This document shows, piece after piece, positions 53,811 to 63,107 of a DNA stretch of 64,000 bases. Location of the stretch: NCBI GenBank assembly GCA_050734135.1, contig JBOHUG010000054.1:1-64000 (forward strand), written 5' to 3'. The DNA is from Bog-877 sp050734135 (GTDB lineage Bacteria > Chloroflexota > Dormibacteria > Aeolococcales > Bog-877). Every line of letters begins with the position of its first letter. Position 1 is the first letter of the stretch. The notes beneath the pieces are model-generated. The model was not told the origin of the DNA. It was given only the letters and a program-made list of their open reading frames with translations, and did not search any database. The position numbers and the translations under genes were made by a program.

Positions 53811-55452
53811 TCACCCGGACTCCGTCGTCGCCGGCAGCGGCAGGTTGGAGGGATGGGGAGCTGGTACCGGGAGCCGGGCCAGAACCAAGACTGGAGCCTC
53901 GGAGAGGGGCCGGAAGTTCCGTTCTAGGTACTCCTCCAGTTTCCGGTTCCAGGGGATCCGCGAGCCGCTGAGTGGGGTCAGGACGACGTAGTCGGCTCGC
54001 CGGAAGAGACCGAGCCAGGTCGGCGCTGCCCGCTGCGCCCCCCGGCTGCCGGGCACCTGGCTTCCTGAGATGGCGATGGTGGTGCCGAGGGCGTCGACCA
54101 GGTCGGGGCAGTCGGAGGACGTCGCCACGAAGCGGTTGGCGGTGAGAGTGTATTCGGGGTCGTCGGTCACCACACAGCTGCCCCCCGGGATTAGAGCCGC
54201 GAGCTGCGCGCCCGGGGTCGGTGCGCGCTGGAGTAGGATCGGGATCGCCAAGGCGTGCAGCAGCCCTACGAACCCCACCAGGGCCACCAAGGCGAGTACC
54301 GGCCGGGGATTGCCAGCGGCGGAGGCGCCCGACTGCCAGGGCCAGCAGCAGGGCCAGGAACGGTCCCAAGAACGCCGCATAGTGGTAGAAGAAGTCTGCC
54401 GGGACGAGAAGCGCGACGCCTGTCAGCAGGGTGCAGGCCAAGGCGAACAGCTCCAGCTGGCTGAGGTGTCCGTAGCCAGCGGACGCGGCCCGGCTACCAC
54501 TCCTCCGAGGTCTCGAAAGCGAACTTCCGTACCCGGCCAGGACCACTACCGCGATCCCGATCACCGCTGCAGCGGCCAGCGGTTCGTACAGATGCCCCGG
54601 GGGCACCCCCAGCCCCGGCCAGACCCCGGTCAGGAATTCGAGACGGATCAGGGGGGCGATGGCGGAGGCTCCGGTGCGGCCCGCCTGGTCGACCACAACC
54701 TGATGCCAGAACGCCACCGGGGCCGAGACCAGGAAGGGAATGGCGGGGAGAAGCCACCCCACTGCGGCGCTCACCACCAGCCGGGCATCGCGAGGCGGTC
54801 GGGGAAGCCAGAGCAGCACCAGGATCACCGCTGGAAAGGCCGCCCAGAGTTTGACGTCAGCCCCAACCCCGAGGGCCACCCCGGCCCAGAAGATCCTGCC
54901 CCTGGAGCTGGTCAGCTGATCCCCCTCGAAGATCGCGACCAGGGCCAGAAGACAGAAGAGGATCACGAACGGCTCCAGCAGCAGGGCGGTGGAGGCGAGG
55001 ATGTCATCCGGGTAGACGGCCAGAATCAGGCACCCGACCGCCACAACCAGCCGGGAGCGATGGCGGAGTAGCAGCCCCACCAGCACCACGTTGGCACCTG
55101 CGACCAAAGGGACCGCCAGCCGAGCCAGCTCCAGCGCGCGAGCGGTGCCGGTCCAGTTGGCGAGGAGCGCGAACGGTGTGAGTAGGAGGGTCAGGCCGGG
55201 TGGCTGGATCAGCACGAAGTCCCGGTAGGGCAGGTGACCATGGACCAGCATCACCGCCGAGCCGAAGTAGACCCCGTCGTCGTATTCGAAGGCGCCGTTC
55301 AGGTGATGGGTCAGGACCAGAGTCGCCACTCGGATGGCCACGGCCACTATCGCCGTTGCCGCGACGATCGTCCGCCAATTCCAGGTAACTGCTCGGACCG
55401 GGGCGCGCTGATCCCTCGGCTCGTCGGTCCACGGGCTGACCCATTTGCTCAC
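53811..55452 (-). pseudogene. frameshifted polytopic membrane glycosyltransferase-like protein
   Basis: The N-terminal ~370 residues form a PMT/ArnT-like multi-helix protein: GAFEYDDGVYFGSAVMLVHGHLPYRDFVLIQPPG carries the acidic loop of GT-C glycosyltransferases. Near 54301-54330 the frame must shift by one base. The next frame continues naturally with LALVALVGFVGLLHALAIPILL, a soluble tail (GGSCVVTDDPEYTLTANRF) and YLERNFRPLSEAPVLVLARL, ending at 53811, just short of pheA. The unshifted frame instead turns into Arg/Pro-rich nonsense running into pheA. A single indel: recent mutation or sequence error. Confidence 0.75.
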
Positions 55453-55727
55453 CTCAGCCTGCGACTCCAGTACCCATCGTCAAGGTTCTCTTCTTCGCAG
55501 CGGTCGGCGCGCGGGCGTCGGTCTAAGTGCGCTCGAGCTCCGCCGGACCAAGCTGACCCGCCTCCAACAGTGAGTCTCCGTGATAGCAGTCGCAATTAAT
55601 CCCAGCACCGCCTCAATCGTGACCGGGGCCTCGGCTACAGAGCATGCAGGAGCTCCGAGGGGAGGGCTGGTTGGGACGAAGGGAGCCCCGGAGTCTATCC
55701 GGCGAAGCCAGCGGAATCCCCAACAAA
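55453..55727. other. intergenic region, nothing recognised
   Basis: 275 bp between the membrane glycosyltransferase and the small membrane protein, both on the minus strand. I see no convincing frame, hairpin with T-run or repeat. Confidence 0.4.
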
Positions 55728-56171
55728 TCAAGCCTTTTTGGCGGCGATGATGGAGTTGAGGGCCTCATCCTGGGCGGCCAGATGGGCCTGGATCTGCATC
55801 GCTTCGTGAAGCACCGCCTCGGCGTCCGCGTACGTGTTCTCGGCTCGCTTGTCCGCTGCCGCGCTCTGAATATTGGTGCCCACGATGATGATGCTCAAGA
55901 GCACCAACTGCAGGAAGGTTTGCGCCACCCAGGCGATGACGCCTTCCCCGCCGGGCTTCAGTGCAGCCGGCAGTCCCACCAGTGCCAGGATGGCGAAAAT
56001 GTAGGCGCACCACATGCTGCCGACTCCGGTGGTGATTTTGACCGCCAGCCAGGAATTGGCGCGATTGGCGACGTTGCTGCGGTCCAGCTGATCTTGGACC
56101 TTGACGGGGCCCCCGGTCTTACCTTCGAGGACGGCGGTCGTGTGCGGGTGAGGCTTGTGGGTGAAGTTCAT
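55728..56171 (-). CDS. small two-helix membrane protein, conserved hypothetical
   Basis: The 147-residue protein has two hydrophobic helices (WLAVKITTGVGSMWCAYIFAILALVGL and VIAWVAQTFLQLVLLSIIIVGTNI, residues ~42-100) between a polar N-terminus and a helical, Ala-rich tail (ADAEAVLHEAMQIQAHLAAQDEALN). The pattern recalls small DUF1003-like bacterial membrane proteins, but I cannot name the function. AGGAGGG lies just ahead of the ATG. It is not obviously in an operon. Confidence 0.75.
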   Translation of the reverse strand: MNFTHKPHPHTTAVLEGKTGGPVKVQDQLDRSNVANRANSWLAVKITTGVGSMWCAYIFAILALVGLPAALKPGGEGVIAWVAQTFLQLVLLSIIIVGTNIQSAAADKRAENTYADAEAVLHEAMQIQAHLAAQDEALNSIIAAKKA

Positions 56172-56517
56172 GACCCTCCTAAGAGTTCTTTACTACGCTT
56201 GCAAAAGCTTGGCGTCGGGCGGAAACCCAGGCGCAAGTGCGACGCCTGTTGCAGGACTTCAATCGCGCCCCGTCCGCGCCGGGGCAGGGTGGAGGGTGCT
56301 GGCTCGCAAAGCGTCACCGAAGGCACATCCGCAGGAGGGTCCCTGTGCTCGGTTACAACGATTCCCGTCGGACACCGCGGCGATCTTACGGTCAGGATGA
56401 CTCCTACGGGAACCACCAGGCAATCTGAGTGGTTGCCAAGAGCTTGGCGGCAAGCGTCCGATCCGACGCCTCACCGGTAGCAACACCTCGACCGTTAGGC
56501 CCGGATCTGCACCGAAT
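56172..56517. other. intergenic region, no gene recognised
   Basis: 346 bp between cysN and the small membrane protein gene. It should hold the promoter of the latter (AT-richer part near 56180-56210, TTGCAAGCGTAGTAAAG on the minus strand) and the end of the cysDN transcript. No terminator with a T-run was found. Confidence 0.4.
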
Positions 56518-57819
56518 CTAGCTGATTGGGGGTGCTCCGATCATGACCGCCGCCACCGTGACATTGGTCTCGGGATCGATCACTATCAGACTGCCAGTGA
56601 CCCGGCTGTCGCGGTACCGGTCCGCGGCCAGCGGGGCGGAGAAGCGCCAGCGAACGACGCCGATGTCGTTGGCAGAGAGGCTCGTCGCCGGCGCCAGGCG
56701 CAGAGTAGTCAGATCGAGCCGGCTGTCAATCCCCAACACCTCCCCCGTCGTCAATCGAGTGGTGTGTTTGATCAGGAAACGCTGGCCCGGGTCGAGGCGC
56801 CGCTCGGCGAACCAGCACACGGTGGTCAGCTGGTCACGGCCGACCGGCGGGGGATCGGCGGCGGCGGCGATCAGATCACCACGCTCGATGGCGAAATCAT
56901 GGGCCAGTGCGAGCGAGATGGACAGCGGGGCCTGCGCCGCGGGCACAGCCTCGCTCAGGGTCGCCAGGCTGGCGACCTGGGAGCGGCGGCCCGAGGGCAG
57001 CAGCACCACCTCGTCTCCGGTGCGGAGTCCCCCCCGCCCGGACAGCATCCCGGCGATCCGCACCGAGCCGTCGACCTGGGGGATCACCGCCTGGACGGGG
57101 AGACGCGCCCCCGTGCTCCCCTGGTCGGTGAAGGTCGCGGTGGGGCCCTGTTCCAACGCTTCCAACACGGTTGGACCGCGGTACCAGTCGACTCGGCGTG
57201 ATCGTTCCACCACGTTGTCTCCATGGAGCGCCGAGATTGGCACCGCCTGGACCGTGGCTCCGCCCAGCTGCTGGGCCAGCTCCCGCATCTGCTCGGCGAC
57301 TTCGCGGTAGCTCGCCTCCTCCCAGCTGATCAGATCCATCTTGTTGACCGCCACCAGGAGGTGGCGGACGCCAAAGAGTAGCGCCAGCGCCGTGTGGCGC
57401 CGGGTCTGCTCGCGCAGGCCTTTGGTGATGTCGACAACCACCAGGGCGAGGTCGGCAGTCGAGGCTCCGCTGGCCATGTTCCTGGTGTATTCCAGGTGAC
57501 CCGGGCAGTCGGCGATCACCAGCTTTCGGTGCGGCGTCACCGCGTACCGATAGGCGACGTCAATGGTGATCCCCTGGTCCCGCTCTGCCTTGAGACCGTC
57601 GGTGGCGAAGCTGAGGTTCAGCGCGGTTTGACCCCGGGCCAGGCTGGCGCACTCCAGCGCCGCCAGTTGATCGTCGGTGAGCTGATCGGAGTCATGCAAC
57701 AAGCGTCCGATCAGGGTTGACTTGCCATCGTCAACTGCACCCACCGCCGCCAGTCGGAGCAGGGTCGACTCGCTGGCGGAGGCGGCAGGAGGCGAAATGG
57801 TGCCGGGGCCAGCGGTCAA
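56518..57819 (-). CDS. cysN: sulfate adenylyltransferase subunit 1 (GTPase)
   Basis: Regulatory GTPase of ATP sulfurylase. The 433-residue protein has EF-Tu-like G motifs: AVGAVDDGKSTLIGRLLHD (G1), DQGITIDVAYRYA (G2), IADCPGHLEYTRNMASGAS (G3) and VAVNKMDLI (G4), followed by two beta-barrel domains. There is no fused APS kinase, fitting a CysH that uses APS. The TTG start overlaps the cysD stop by 4 bp. Confidence 0.94.
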   Translation of the reverse strand: MTAGPGTISPPAASASESTLLRLAAVGAVDDGKSTLIGRLLHDSDQLTDDQLAALECASLARGQTALNLSFATDGLKAERDQGITIDVAYRYAVTPHRKLVIADCPGHLEYTRNMASGASTADLALVVVDITKGLREQTRRHTALALLFGVRHLLVAVNKMDLISWEEASYREVAEQMRELAQQLGGATVQAVPISALHGDNVVERSRRVDWYRGPTVLEALEQGPTATFTDQGSTGARLPVQAVIPQVDGSVRIAGMLSGRGGLRTGDEVVLLPSGRRSQVASLATLSEAVPAAQAPLSISLALAHDFAIERGDLIAAAADPPPVGRDQLTTVCWFAERRLDPGQRFLIKHTTRLTTGEVLGIDSRLDLTTLRLAPATSLSANDIGVVRWRFSAPLAADRYRDSRVTGSLIVIDPETNVTVAAVMIGAPPIS

Positions 57820-58772
57820 AAGTAGCCCTCGCGTTTGCGGTCCTCCATCGAGCTTTCGGAGAACTTGTCATCGCCGCGGGTGGCCCCGCGCTCGCTGAGG
57901 CGGGAATGGGAGATCTCGGCGATCACCTCGTCGACGGTGACCGCTCGGGAGCGCACCGCCCCGGTCAGAGTTGCGTCGCCGACAGTTCGGTAGCGCACGC
58001 TGAGCCGCATCGCCGCCTCGTCGGGATCGGGCACCACCCACTCCGAGACCGCCAGCAGCATCCCTTGGCGCTCCACCACCTCGCGCTGGTGGGCGTAGTA
58101 GATGGACGGCAGCTCCATGTGCTCCCGGCGGATGTAGTGCCAGACATCCAGCTCGGTCCAGTCGGAGAGCGGGAAGACCCGCAGGTGCTCGCCTTGGCCC
58201 GCACCGCCGTGGTAGAGATTCCAGAGTTCGGGACGCTGGCGGTCCGGCTGCCAACTGCCCCGGCGATCCCGCACGGAGAGGATTCGCTCCTTGGCCCGGG
58301 CCTTGTCCTCGTCGCGGCGCGCTCCCCCGATGCAGGCGTCGAATCCGTGGTCGCTGATCGCCTCCATCAAGGTCACGCTCTGGATGCGGTTGCGCGACTG
58401 TCCAGGGCCAGGATCCCCCACCCGACCGCTGTCGATCGAGTCCTGGACGCGGCCCACCCGGAGATCCGCCGCCAGCTGGCGCACCCGCCGGTCACGGAAC
58501 TCGATGGTCTCTGGAAAGTTGTGGCCGGTGTCCACGTGGAGCAGCGGGAACGGGATAGGTCCTGGTTGGAACGCCTTCTCGGCCAGCCGTAGCAACACCG
58601 CCGAGTCCTTGCCGCCACTGAACAGCAGGGCTGGGCGCCGGCACTCGGCTGCCACCTCTCGGAGCACAAAGACGGAGTGACTCTCCAAGACCTCCAGGTA
58701 ATCGGGGCCGACCGGAACCTCGGCAGGCGCCGGAGCCGGGTGAGCCACGGGAACCGAAGTGCTCTGGACCAA
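57816..58772 (-). CDS. cysD: sulfate adenylyltransferase subunit 2
   Basis: Catalytic subunit of ATP sulfurylase, forming APS from sulfate and ATP. The PP-loop is LLFSGGKDSAVLL, followed by LLHVDTGHNFPETIEFRD and ACIGGARRDEDKARAKERI, with the C-terminal DDKFSESSMEDRKREGYF typical of CysD. The 318 residues include about 20 extra at the N-terminus, so the real start may lie slightly inside the TTG 58772 used here. Divergent from cysH. Confidence 0.94.
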   Translation of the reverse strand: MVQSTSVPVAHPAPAPAEVPVGPDYLEVLESHSVFVLREVAAECRRPALLFSGGKDSAVLLRLAEKAFQPGPIPFPLLHVDTGHNFPETIEFRDRRVRQLAADLRVGRVQDSIDSGRVGDPGPGQSRNRIQSVTLMEAISDHGFDACIGGARRDEDKARAKERILSVRDRRGSWQPDRQRPELWNLYHGGAGQGEHLRVFPLSDWTELDVWHYIRREHMELPSIYYAHQREVVERQGMLLAVSEWVVPDPDEAAMRLSVRYRTVGDATLTGAVRSRAVTVDEVIAEISHSRLSERGATRGDDKFSESSMEDRKREGYF

Positions 58773-58840
58773 AGGGCGCTCCCCGGGTGGTGACTCCCGG
58801 CGTCCGAGGAGATGCCGGAAGGGGTGGTTTAAAACTACGG

Positions 58841-58864
58841 GGGAGGCTAGCTAAGGTGCCTCCC
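58841..58864. repeat. inverted repeat between cysD and cysH
   Basis: GGGAGGC (58841-58847) and GCCTCCC (58858-58864) are exact reverse complements around a 10-base centre, lying next to TTTAAAA in the 163-bp divergent region. It could be an operator for a sulfur regulator or a leader hairpin. Confidence 0.45.
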
Positions 58865-58935
58865 AGGTAAGTCTACTAGGATGATGGTGTTTCCCGAGCC
58901 AGCAGTCCGGCAACGGGTACAACAAGGAGGTGCGG

Positions 58936-59610
58936 ATGGTCACAGTCAGAGGGGTCGAGATGGAGGAGGCCGAGTTGGTCACGTTGTCGGCTGGCCTTGA
59001 GGAAGCGGGCGCGCTCGAGACGATTCGCTGGTGCGTGGAGCGCTTCGGTGCCGGGGTGGCCCTGGCCTGCTCCTTTCAGGACTGCGTCATCGTCGACCTG
59101 GCGGTCCGCGTCGATCCGGGGCTGGAGGTGATCTTCCTCGACACCGAGTCTCACTTTCCGGAGACCCTGGCATTTGTGGAACTGGTTCGCGATCGCTACC
59201 GGCTCCACCTGACGGTGACCCACCCCAGCCCGGAGGCGGACAGCTGGCCTTGCGGCAGCAGCGAGTGCTGCCAGCGGCGCAAGGTCGAGCCGCTTTTCCG
59301 TGCCCTGGCGGGCAAGTCCGCCTGGCTAACAGGTCTCAAACGTTGCGACGCTGCCACCCGTGCCGTGACACCGGTGGTGTCCTGGGACCACGCACGCCAG
59401 ATGGTCAAGGTCAATCCGCTAGCGGCTTGGACTGACGCCGACATCGCGAGCTACATCGCCGACCACGACCTCCCCGTCCACCCGCTGCTGGCCCAGGGCT
59501 ACCTCTCCATCGGCTGCGCCCCCACCACCCGACCAGTGCGGCCCGGGGAGGACCCGAGGGCGGGGCGGTGGTCGGAGAGCGAAAAAACCGAGTGCGGTCT
59601 CCACAGTTGA
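58936..59610 (+). CDS. cysH: CysH-type adenylylsulfate reductase missing one cluster cysteine
   Basis: Reduces APS to sulfite. The 224-residue protein has ACSFQDCVIVDLA, IFLDTESHFPETLAF, the iron-sulfur pair CC(111-112)QRRKVEPL, and the catalytic C-terminal KTECGLH. In assimilatory APS reductases the second cluster pair is Cys-x-x-Cys in SIGCxPCT; here it reads SIGCAPTTRPV, so Cys194 is present but its partner is Thr. Whether a cluster still forms, perhaps with nearby Cys106, is unknown. ATG 58936 lies 5 bases after AAGGAGG. Confidence 0.9.
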   Translation: MVTVRGVEMEEAELVTLSAGLEEAGALETIRWCVERFGAGVALACSFQDCVIVDLAVRVDPGLEVIFLDTESHFPETLAFVELVRDRYRLHLTVTHPSPEADSWPCGSSECCQRRKVEPLFRALAGKSAWLTGLKRCDAATRAVTPVVSWDHARQMVKVNPLAAWTDADIASYIADHDLPVHPLLAQGYLSIGCAPTTRPVRPGEDPRAGRWSESEKTECGLHS

Positions 59611-59752
59611 AATTACCCGGGTTCCGCGACGCCCAAGACTCACTTTCCTCTGTGCTGTTACAGCGCTACTGGTGTCTACCCGAGCGTCTCGGTACGGGCT
59701 GACTTTCAAGGCCTCACCGAGCTGCCGACGCTCGGAGCCCTGGGGATGGGAC

Positions 59753-60500
59753 ATCGTCCTCCGCTTCCAGCACTACGCCCCCTTTCGTCATCTCGGTGTC
59801 CTCGAGAACTTCGCCTTCGGCCTGCGGGTGTGACCGCGGTCGGCGATCGAGGTCAGACAGCGGGTGGGCGAGCTGCTCAAGCGAGTCCGTCTCCAGGGCG
59901 AGTCGGCGCGCTAGCCATCCCAGCTGTCGGGCGGCCAGCTCCTGCGAATGGCGCTGGCCGGAGCCGTGGCAGTCCGGCCCCAACTGTTACTTCTCGACGA
60001 GTCCTGCGGCGCCCTGGACGCGACCGTTCGCAAGGGACTTCGGGCCTGGCTGCGAAACCGGCACGACCGAGTGGAGATCAGCACGGTGCTGGTCACGCAC
60101 GATCAGGACGAGGCGCCCGAGGTGGCTGACCGGCTGGTGATCATGGCCCAGGGCCGCCTGGTCCGGGTGGGGGCGCCCGCGGAGCTCGATTACGAGACCG
60201 CCAACGACTCCGTGTTCACCCTCCTCGGTCCGGGCGACCAGATTCCGGGGGACGTGGGTTCGGCCCCATGACCTCGGGCTCGGACGTGAAAGCACCGTAG
60301 GCGCGGTGTGGACCCGGGCGATCTGGGGCGTGGACCTTGTCTTCGAGATCCGGGCTGAGCTTCGTTGCGCTGGCGAATCCCGACTCTTGGTGAAGCTGAC
60401 GCGCTCAGCCGCCGCCGGCCTCCACCTTCGGATGGGCGACCTGACCCGGGGGGCCAACCGAGAGTCCTGGGCCAGGTCGGAGTCGAGCCGGGTCTCTCTC
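59753..60500 (+). pseudogene. cysA: decayed sulfate ABC transporter ATP-binding protein
   Basis: One frame reads IVLRFQHYAPFRHLGVLENFAFGLRV, TGA at 59831-59833, then a helical stretch, TAG at 59912-59914, then PSQLSGGQLLRMALAGAVAV, LLLLDESCGALDATVRKGLRAW, VLVTHDQDEAPEVADRLVIMAQGRLVRVG. This is the CysA order of Q-loop, signature, Walker B and His switch. The Walker A part is absent upstream. After a stop at 60271 a different frame (about 60310-60450) resembles the CysA C-terminal TOBE region (VFEIRAELRCAGESRLLVKLT). Two stops, a lost N-terminus and a frame change make it a true pseudogene. Confidence 0.82.
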
Positions 60501-60522
60501 GTCTGTTGAACTCGTCCGCGGC

Positions 60523-61299
60523 TCAGAGCCGGCCCCCGTCGGTCAGGCTCTTGAGGAACTGCTGGGTCCGCTCTCGCTGGGGCTGGCGGAAGATCGCCTG
60601 CGGGGGACCCTGCTCCAGGATCACCCCGCCATCCAGGAAGCAAACCTGGTTGGCGATGTCGCGGGCGAAGCCCATCTCATGGGTGGCGATCACCATGGTC
60701 ATGCCGGCCTGGGCCAGCGCCCGGATCACGCTCAGGACCTCGGCCACCAGTTCCGGGTCCAGCGCCGAGGTGACCTCGTCAAGCAGCATCAAACGCGGCT
60801 GCATCGCCAGCGCTCTCGCGATCGCAGCTCGCTGCTGCTGTCCGCCGGAGAGCCGGTCGGGGTACTCCTTGCGCTTCTCCAACAAGCCAAACTGGCGCAG
60901 CAGAGCGTCAGCCTCCGCTTCCGCCTCCGGGCGCGGCTTTCCCAGAACGCGGATCGGGGCGAGGGTCAGGTTCTGCAGCACCGTCATGTGGGGAAAGAGG
61001 TTGAAGGACTGGAACACGATCCCGATCTGGCGTCGGAGCTGGTTGACGTTGACGATGTCGGAGTTGATCTCGCCACCGAAGAAGCTGATCCGGCCCTGGT
61101 CGATCTCCTCCAGGAGATTGATGCAGCGCAGCAGGGTGGACTTTCCAGAGCCGGAGGCTCCGATCAAACAGACCACCTCGTGGGGTGCCACCGCCAGCTC
61201 GATTTCGCTGAGCACCAGGTTGTTCCCGAACGACTTGCGCACGCCCTCCAGTTGCAGGGCCAGATTGGGGTCAGGAGGAGCCATCGCTTCCGCCATCAT
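60523..61299 (-). CDS. polar amino acid ABC transporter ATP-binding protein (GlnQ-like)
   Basis: The 258-residue ATPase has Walker A LIGASGSGKSTLLRCINLLE, signature LSGGQQQRAAIARALAMQPR and Walker B LMLLDEVTSALDPELVAEVL. FQSFNLFPHMTVLQNLTLAP is typical of the PAAT family. It is the last gene of the SBP-permease-ATPase set and overlaps the permease gene by 4 bp. The substrate is a polar amino acid or amine; identity unknown. Confidence 0.92.
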   Translation of the reverse strand: MMAEAMAPPDPNLALQLEGVRKSFGNNLVLSEIELAVAPHEVVCLIGASGSGKSTLLRCINLLEEIDQGRISFFGGEINSDIVNVNQLRRQIGIVFQSFNLFPHMTVLQNLTLAPIRVLGKPRPEAEAEADALLRQFGLLEKRKEYPDRLSGGQQQRAAIARALAMQPRLMLLDEVTSALDPELVAEVLSVIRALAQAGMTMVIATHEMGFARDIANQVCFLDGGVILEQGPPQAIFRQPQRERTQQFLKSLTDGGRL

Positions 61300-62216
61300 C
61301 GTGTCGTCCCCGCCTGGCGCCGGCGCCGGTCGCGGGCGATCAGCCAGTCGGTGAAACGAGCCATCGGCACTGTCAAGAGCAAAAATAGGAAGGCACCGAC
61401 CGTGTAGCCGGTGTAGTTGAAGTCGGTGGAGCTCACGATCCCAGCGGCCCGGTTAACCTCGATGATGCCCAGCACCGCCACCAGTGCCGTGTCCTTCTGG
61501 AGGCTGATGAAGTCATTCAGCAGCGGCGGAATCACTCGTCGGATCGCCTGGGGGATGACCACCGAGCGCATTGCCTGCCAGTGCGACAGCCCCAGCGACC
61601 TGGCTGCCGCCACCTGGCTCGGGTGCACCGAGTCGATCCCGGCCCGATAGACCTCGGAGACATAGGCCGAGTACGAAAGCACCAGGGCCGCCAGACCGTA
61701 CACGATCACGTTCTGGGTCGAGATCCCGGCCAGGTTTAGCGCGGGCACACCGAAACCGATCGCGTAGACCACCAGCAGCAGCGGCACTCCCCGGAAGAAA
61801 TCGGTGTAGGCGATCGCCAGCATCCGCAGGGGAAAGGTCACCGGACCGCTGAGCTGGCGGATCATCGCGATCACCATCGCCAGAATCAGAATCAGAACCT
61901 CGGCGATGAGGAACATCTCGATGTTGAGGCGGAGCGCGTACAGTTCCGAGAAGATTCCTCCTCGAGGATCGCCCAGGAATGCGGTGCGCGCGTCGGAGAT
62001 ATTGAAGAAGGTGCGGCGCACGACCGCGCTGCCGGGGGCGAAGAAGAAGAGCGCTGCCAGCACCGCCAAGAAGATCACCGAACTCGTGGCGGAGACCACG
62101 ATGGCCCGCCGGCCCTTGAGGGCTGGTCGCCGCCGGCCACCGCCGAGGCTGCTCATCGCCGGACCCCCGGCGACCATCAGCGGACCCTGGTCGAATCCGC
62201 CGAGGTCTGAGCTCAC
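61296..62216 (-). CDS. polar amino acid ABC transporter permease
   Basis: The 306-residue inner-membrane subunit has a long N-terminal lead (~60 residues with one helix), then the PAAT core: MLAIAYTDFFRGVPLLLVVYAIGFGVPAL, YSAYVSEVYRAGIDSVHPSQVAAARSLGLSHWQAMRSVVIPQAIRRVIPPLLNDFISLQKDTALVAVLG (quoted in part), the EAA loop that contacts the ATPase. It probably forms a homodimer. Confidence 0.92.
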   Translation of the reverse strand: MSSDLGGFDQGPLMVAGGPAMSSLGGGRRRPALKGRRAIVVSATSSVIFLAVLAALFFFAPGSAVVRRTFFNISDARTAFLGDPRGGIFSELYALRLNIEMFLIAEVLILILAMVIAMIRQLSGPVTFPLRMLAIAYTDFFRGVPLLLVVYAIGFGVPALNLAGISTQNVIVYGLAALVLSYSAYVSEVYRAGIDSVHPSQVAAARSLGLSHWQAMRSVVIPQAIRRVIPPLLNDFISLQKDTALVAVLGIIEVNRAAGIVSSTDFNYTGYTVGAFLFLLLTVPMARFTDWLIARDRRRRQAGTTR

Positions 62217-62237
62217 GGAGCCAAGGCGCCAGCCCGG

Positions 62238-63107
62238 CTAGGGCTGGATGGTGGGGATCTTCGTGTAGATCCCCAGCCACTTGTTCTGCAGCCGGTTGAG
62301 GGTTCCGTCAGATTTGAGCTCGGTGATCGCCTTGTCGACGCAGGTCACCAGGGGATTGCCCTTTGTGAAGAGCAGCCCGTACTTCTCGTCGTTGCTGGGG
62401 AACTGGCCGACCACCACTCCGTGCTTCACCTCCCCCGAGGCAGCCATGTACTGCGCGGTCGGCGCGTCAGTCACGAATCCCTGGATGGTGTGGTTGGAGA
62501 GCGCCGAGGAGACGTCATTGAGGGTGTTGTAGACCGACGGCGTCTGGGTCGCCTGGATCTTCTGCTCGATGTAGGCGAGGCTGGTGGTGCCGACCTGGTC
62601 GCCGTAGCTGTACTTCTTCAGATCATTCGGTGTGTCGGCCTTGATCATAGGTGAGCCCTTGACAGTGATCAGCGCCTCGTGGTCGTTGTAGTACCCCTCG
62701 CTGAAGGTCACCGCCGTGGCCCGCGCCGCCGTGATCGTGATCTCGTTGATGTCGAAGTCGAAGGTCTTGGGACCGGGCGCGTACGAGCTGTCAAACGGCT
62801 CCACTGACCAGTGCACGTCCTTCCTCGTGAAACCGAGCGCCTCGGCGACCGCGTACGCCACCGCGCTCTCGAAGCCCTCGCCGTTGCGCGGCTGGTTATG
62901 GGCGAACCAGGGGGTGTAGGCGGGGGCATCGGTCGCGACTGTGAGCTGGCCAGCCTTGTATAGGTGCAGCTGGCTCGGGGCGCAGCCGGCGATGGTGGCC
63001 GGGGACTTAGCCAGTACCGGGGCGATCTGGCTGGCCCCGGCTGCGTTCAGGCCAGCCGCCGCCAGCAGGAGTACGCCGAGGCTGGTCGCCAGCTTCTGCC
63101 TCTTCAT
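62238..63107 (-). CDS. extracellular solute-binding protein of polar amino acid transporter
   Basis: A 289-residue exported binding protein. Signal peptide MKRQKLATSLGVLLLAAAGLNAAGAS; no lipobox Cys follows, which is unusual for a high-GC Gram-positive-type binding protein. The SBP_bac_3 fold is visible: AGQLTVATDAPAYTPWFA, GFESAVAYAVAEALGF, FDFDINEITITAARATAVTFSEGYY, VGTTSLAYIEQ and IQGFVTDAPTAQYMA. GGGAGG lies 8 bases before ATG 63107. The gene heads the transporter operon, 21 bp ahead of the permease gene. Confidence 0.9.
   Translation of the reverse strand: MKRQKLATSLGVLLLAAAGLNAAGASQIAPVLAKSPATIAGCAPSQLHLYKAGQLTVATDAPAYTPWFAHNQPRNGEGFESAVAYAVAEALGFTRKDVHWSVEPFDSSYAPGPKTFDFDINEITITAARATAVTFSEGYYNDHEALITVKGSPMIKADTPNDLKKYSYGDQVGTTSLAYIEQKIQATQTPSVYNTLNDVSSALSNHTIQGFVTDAPTAQYMAASGEVKHGVVVGQFPSNDEKYGLLFTKGNPLVTCVDKAITELKSDGTLNRLQNKWLGIYTKIPTIQP

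Noticed and set aside
54070..55071. 333-codon antisense frame under the glycosyltransferase
   Set aside because: Gln/Arg/Gly-rich shadow of transmembrane codons; no start signal or homology pattern.
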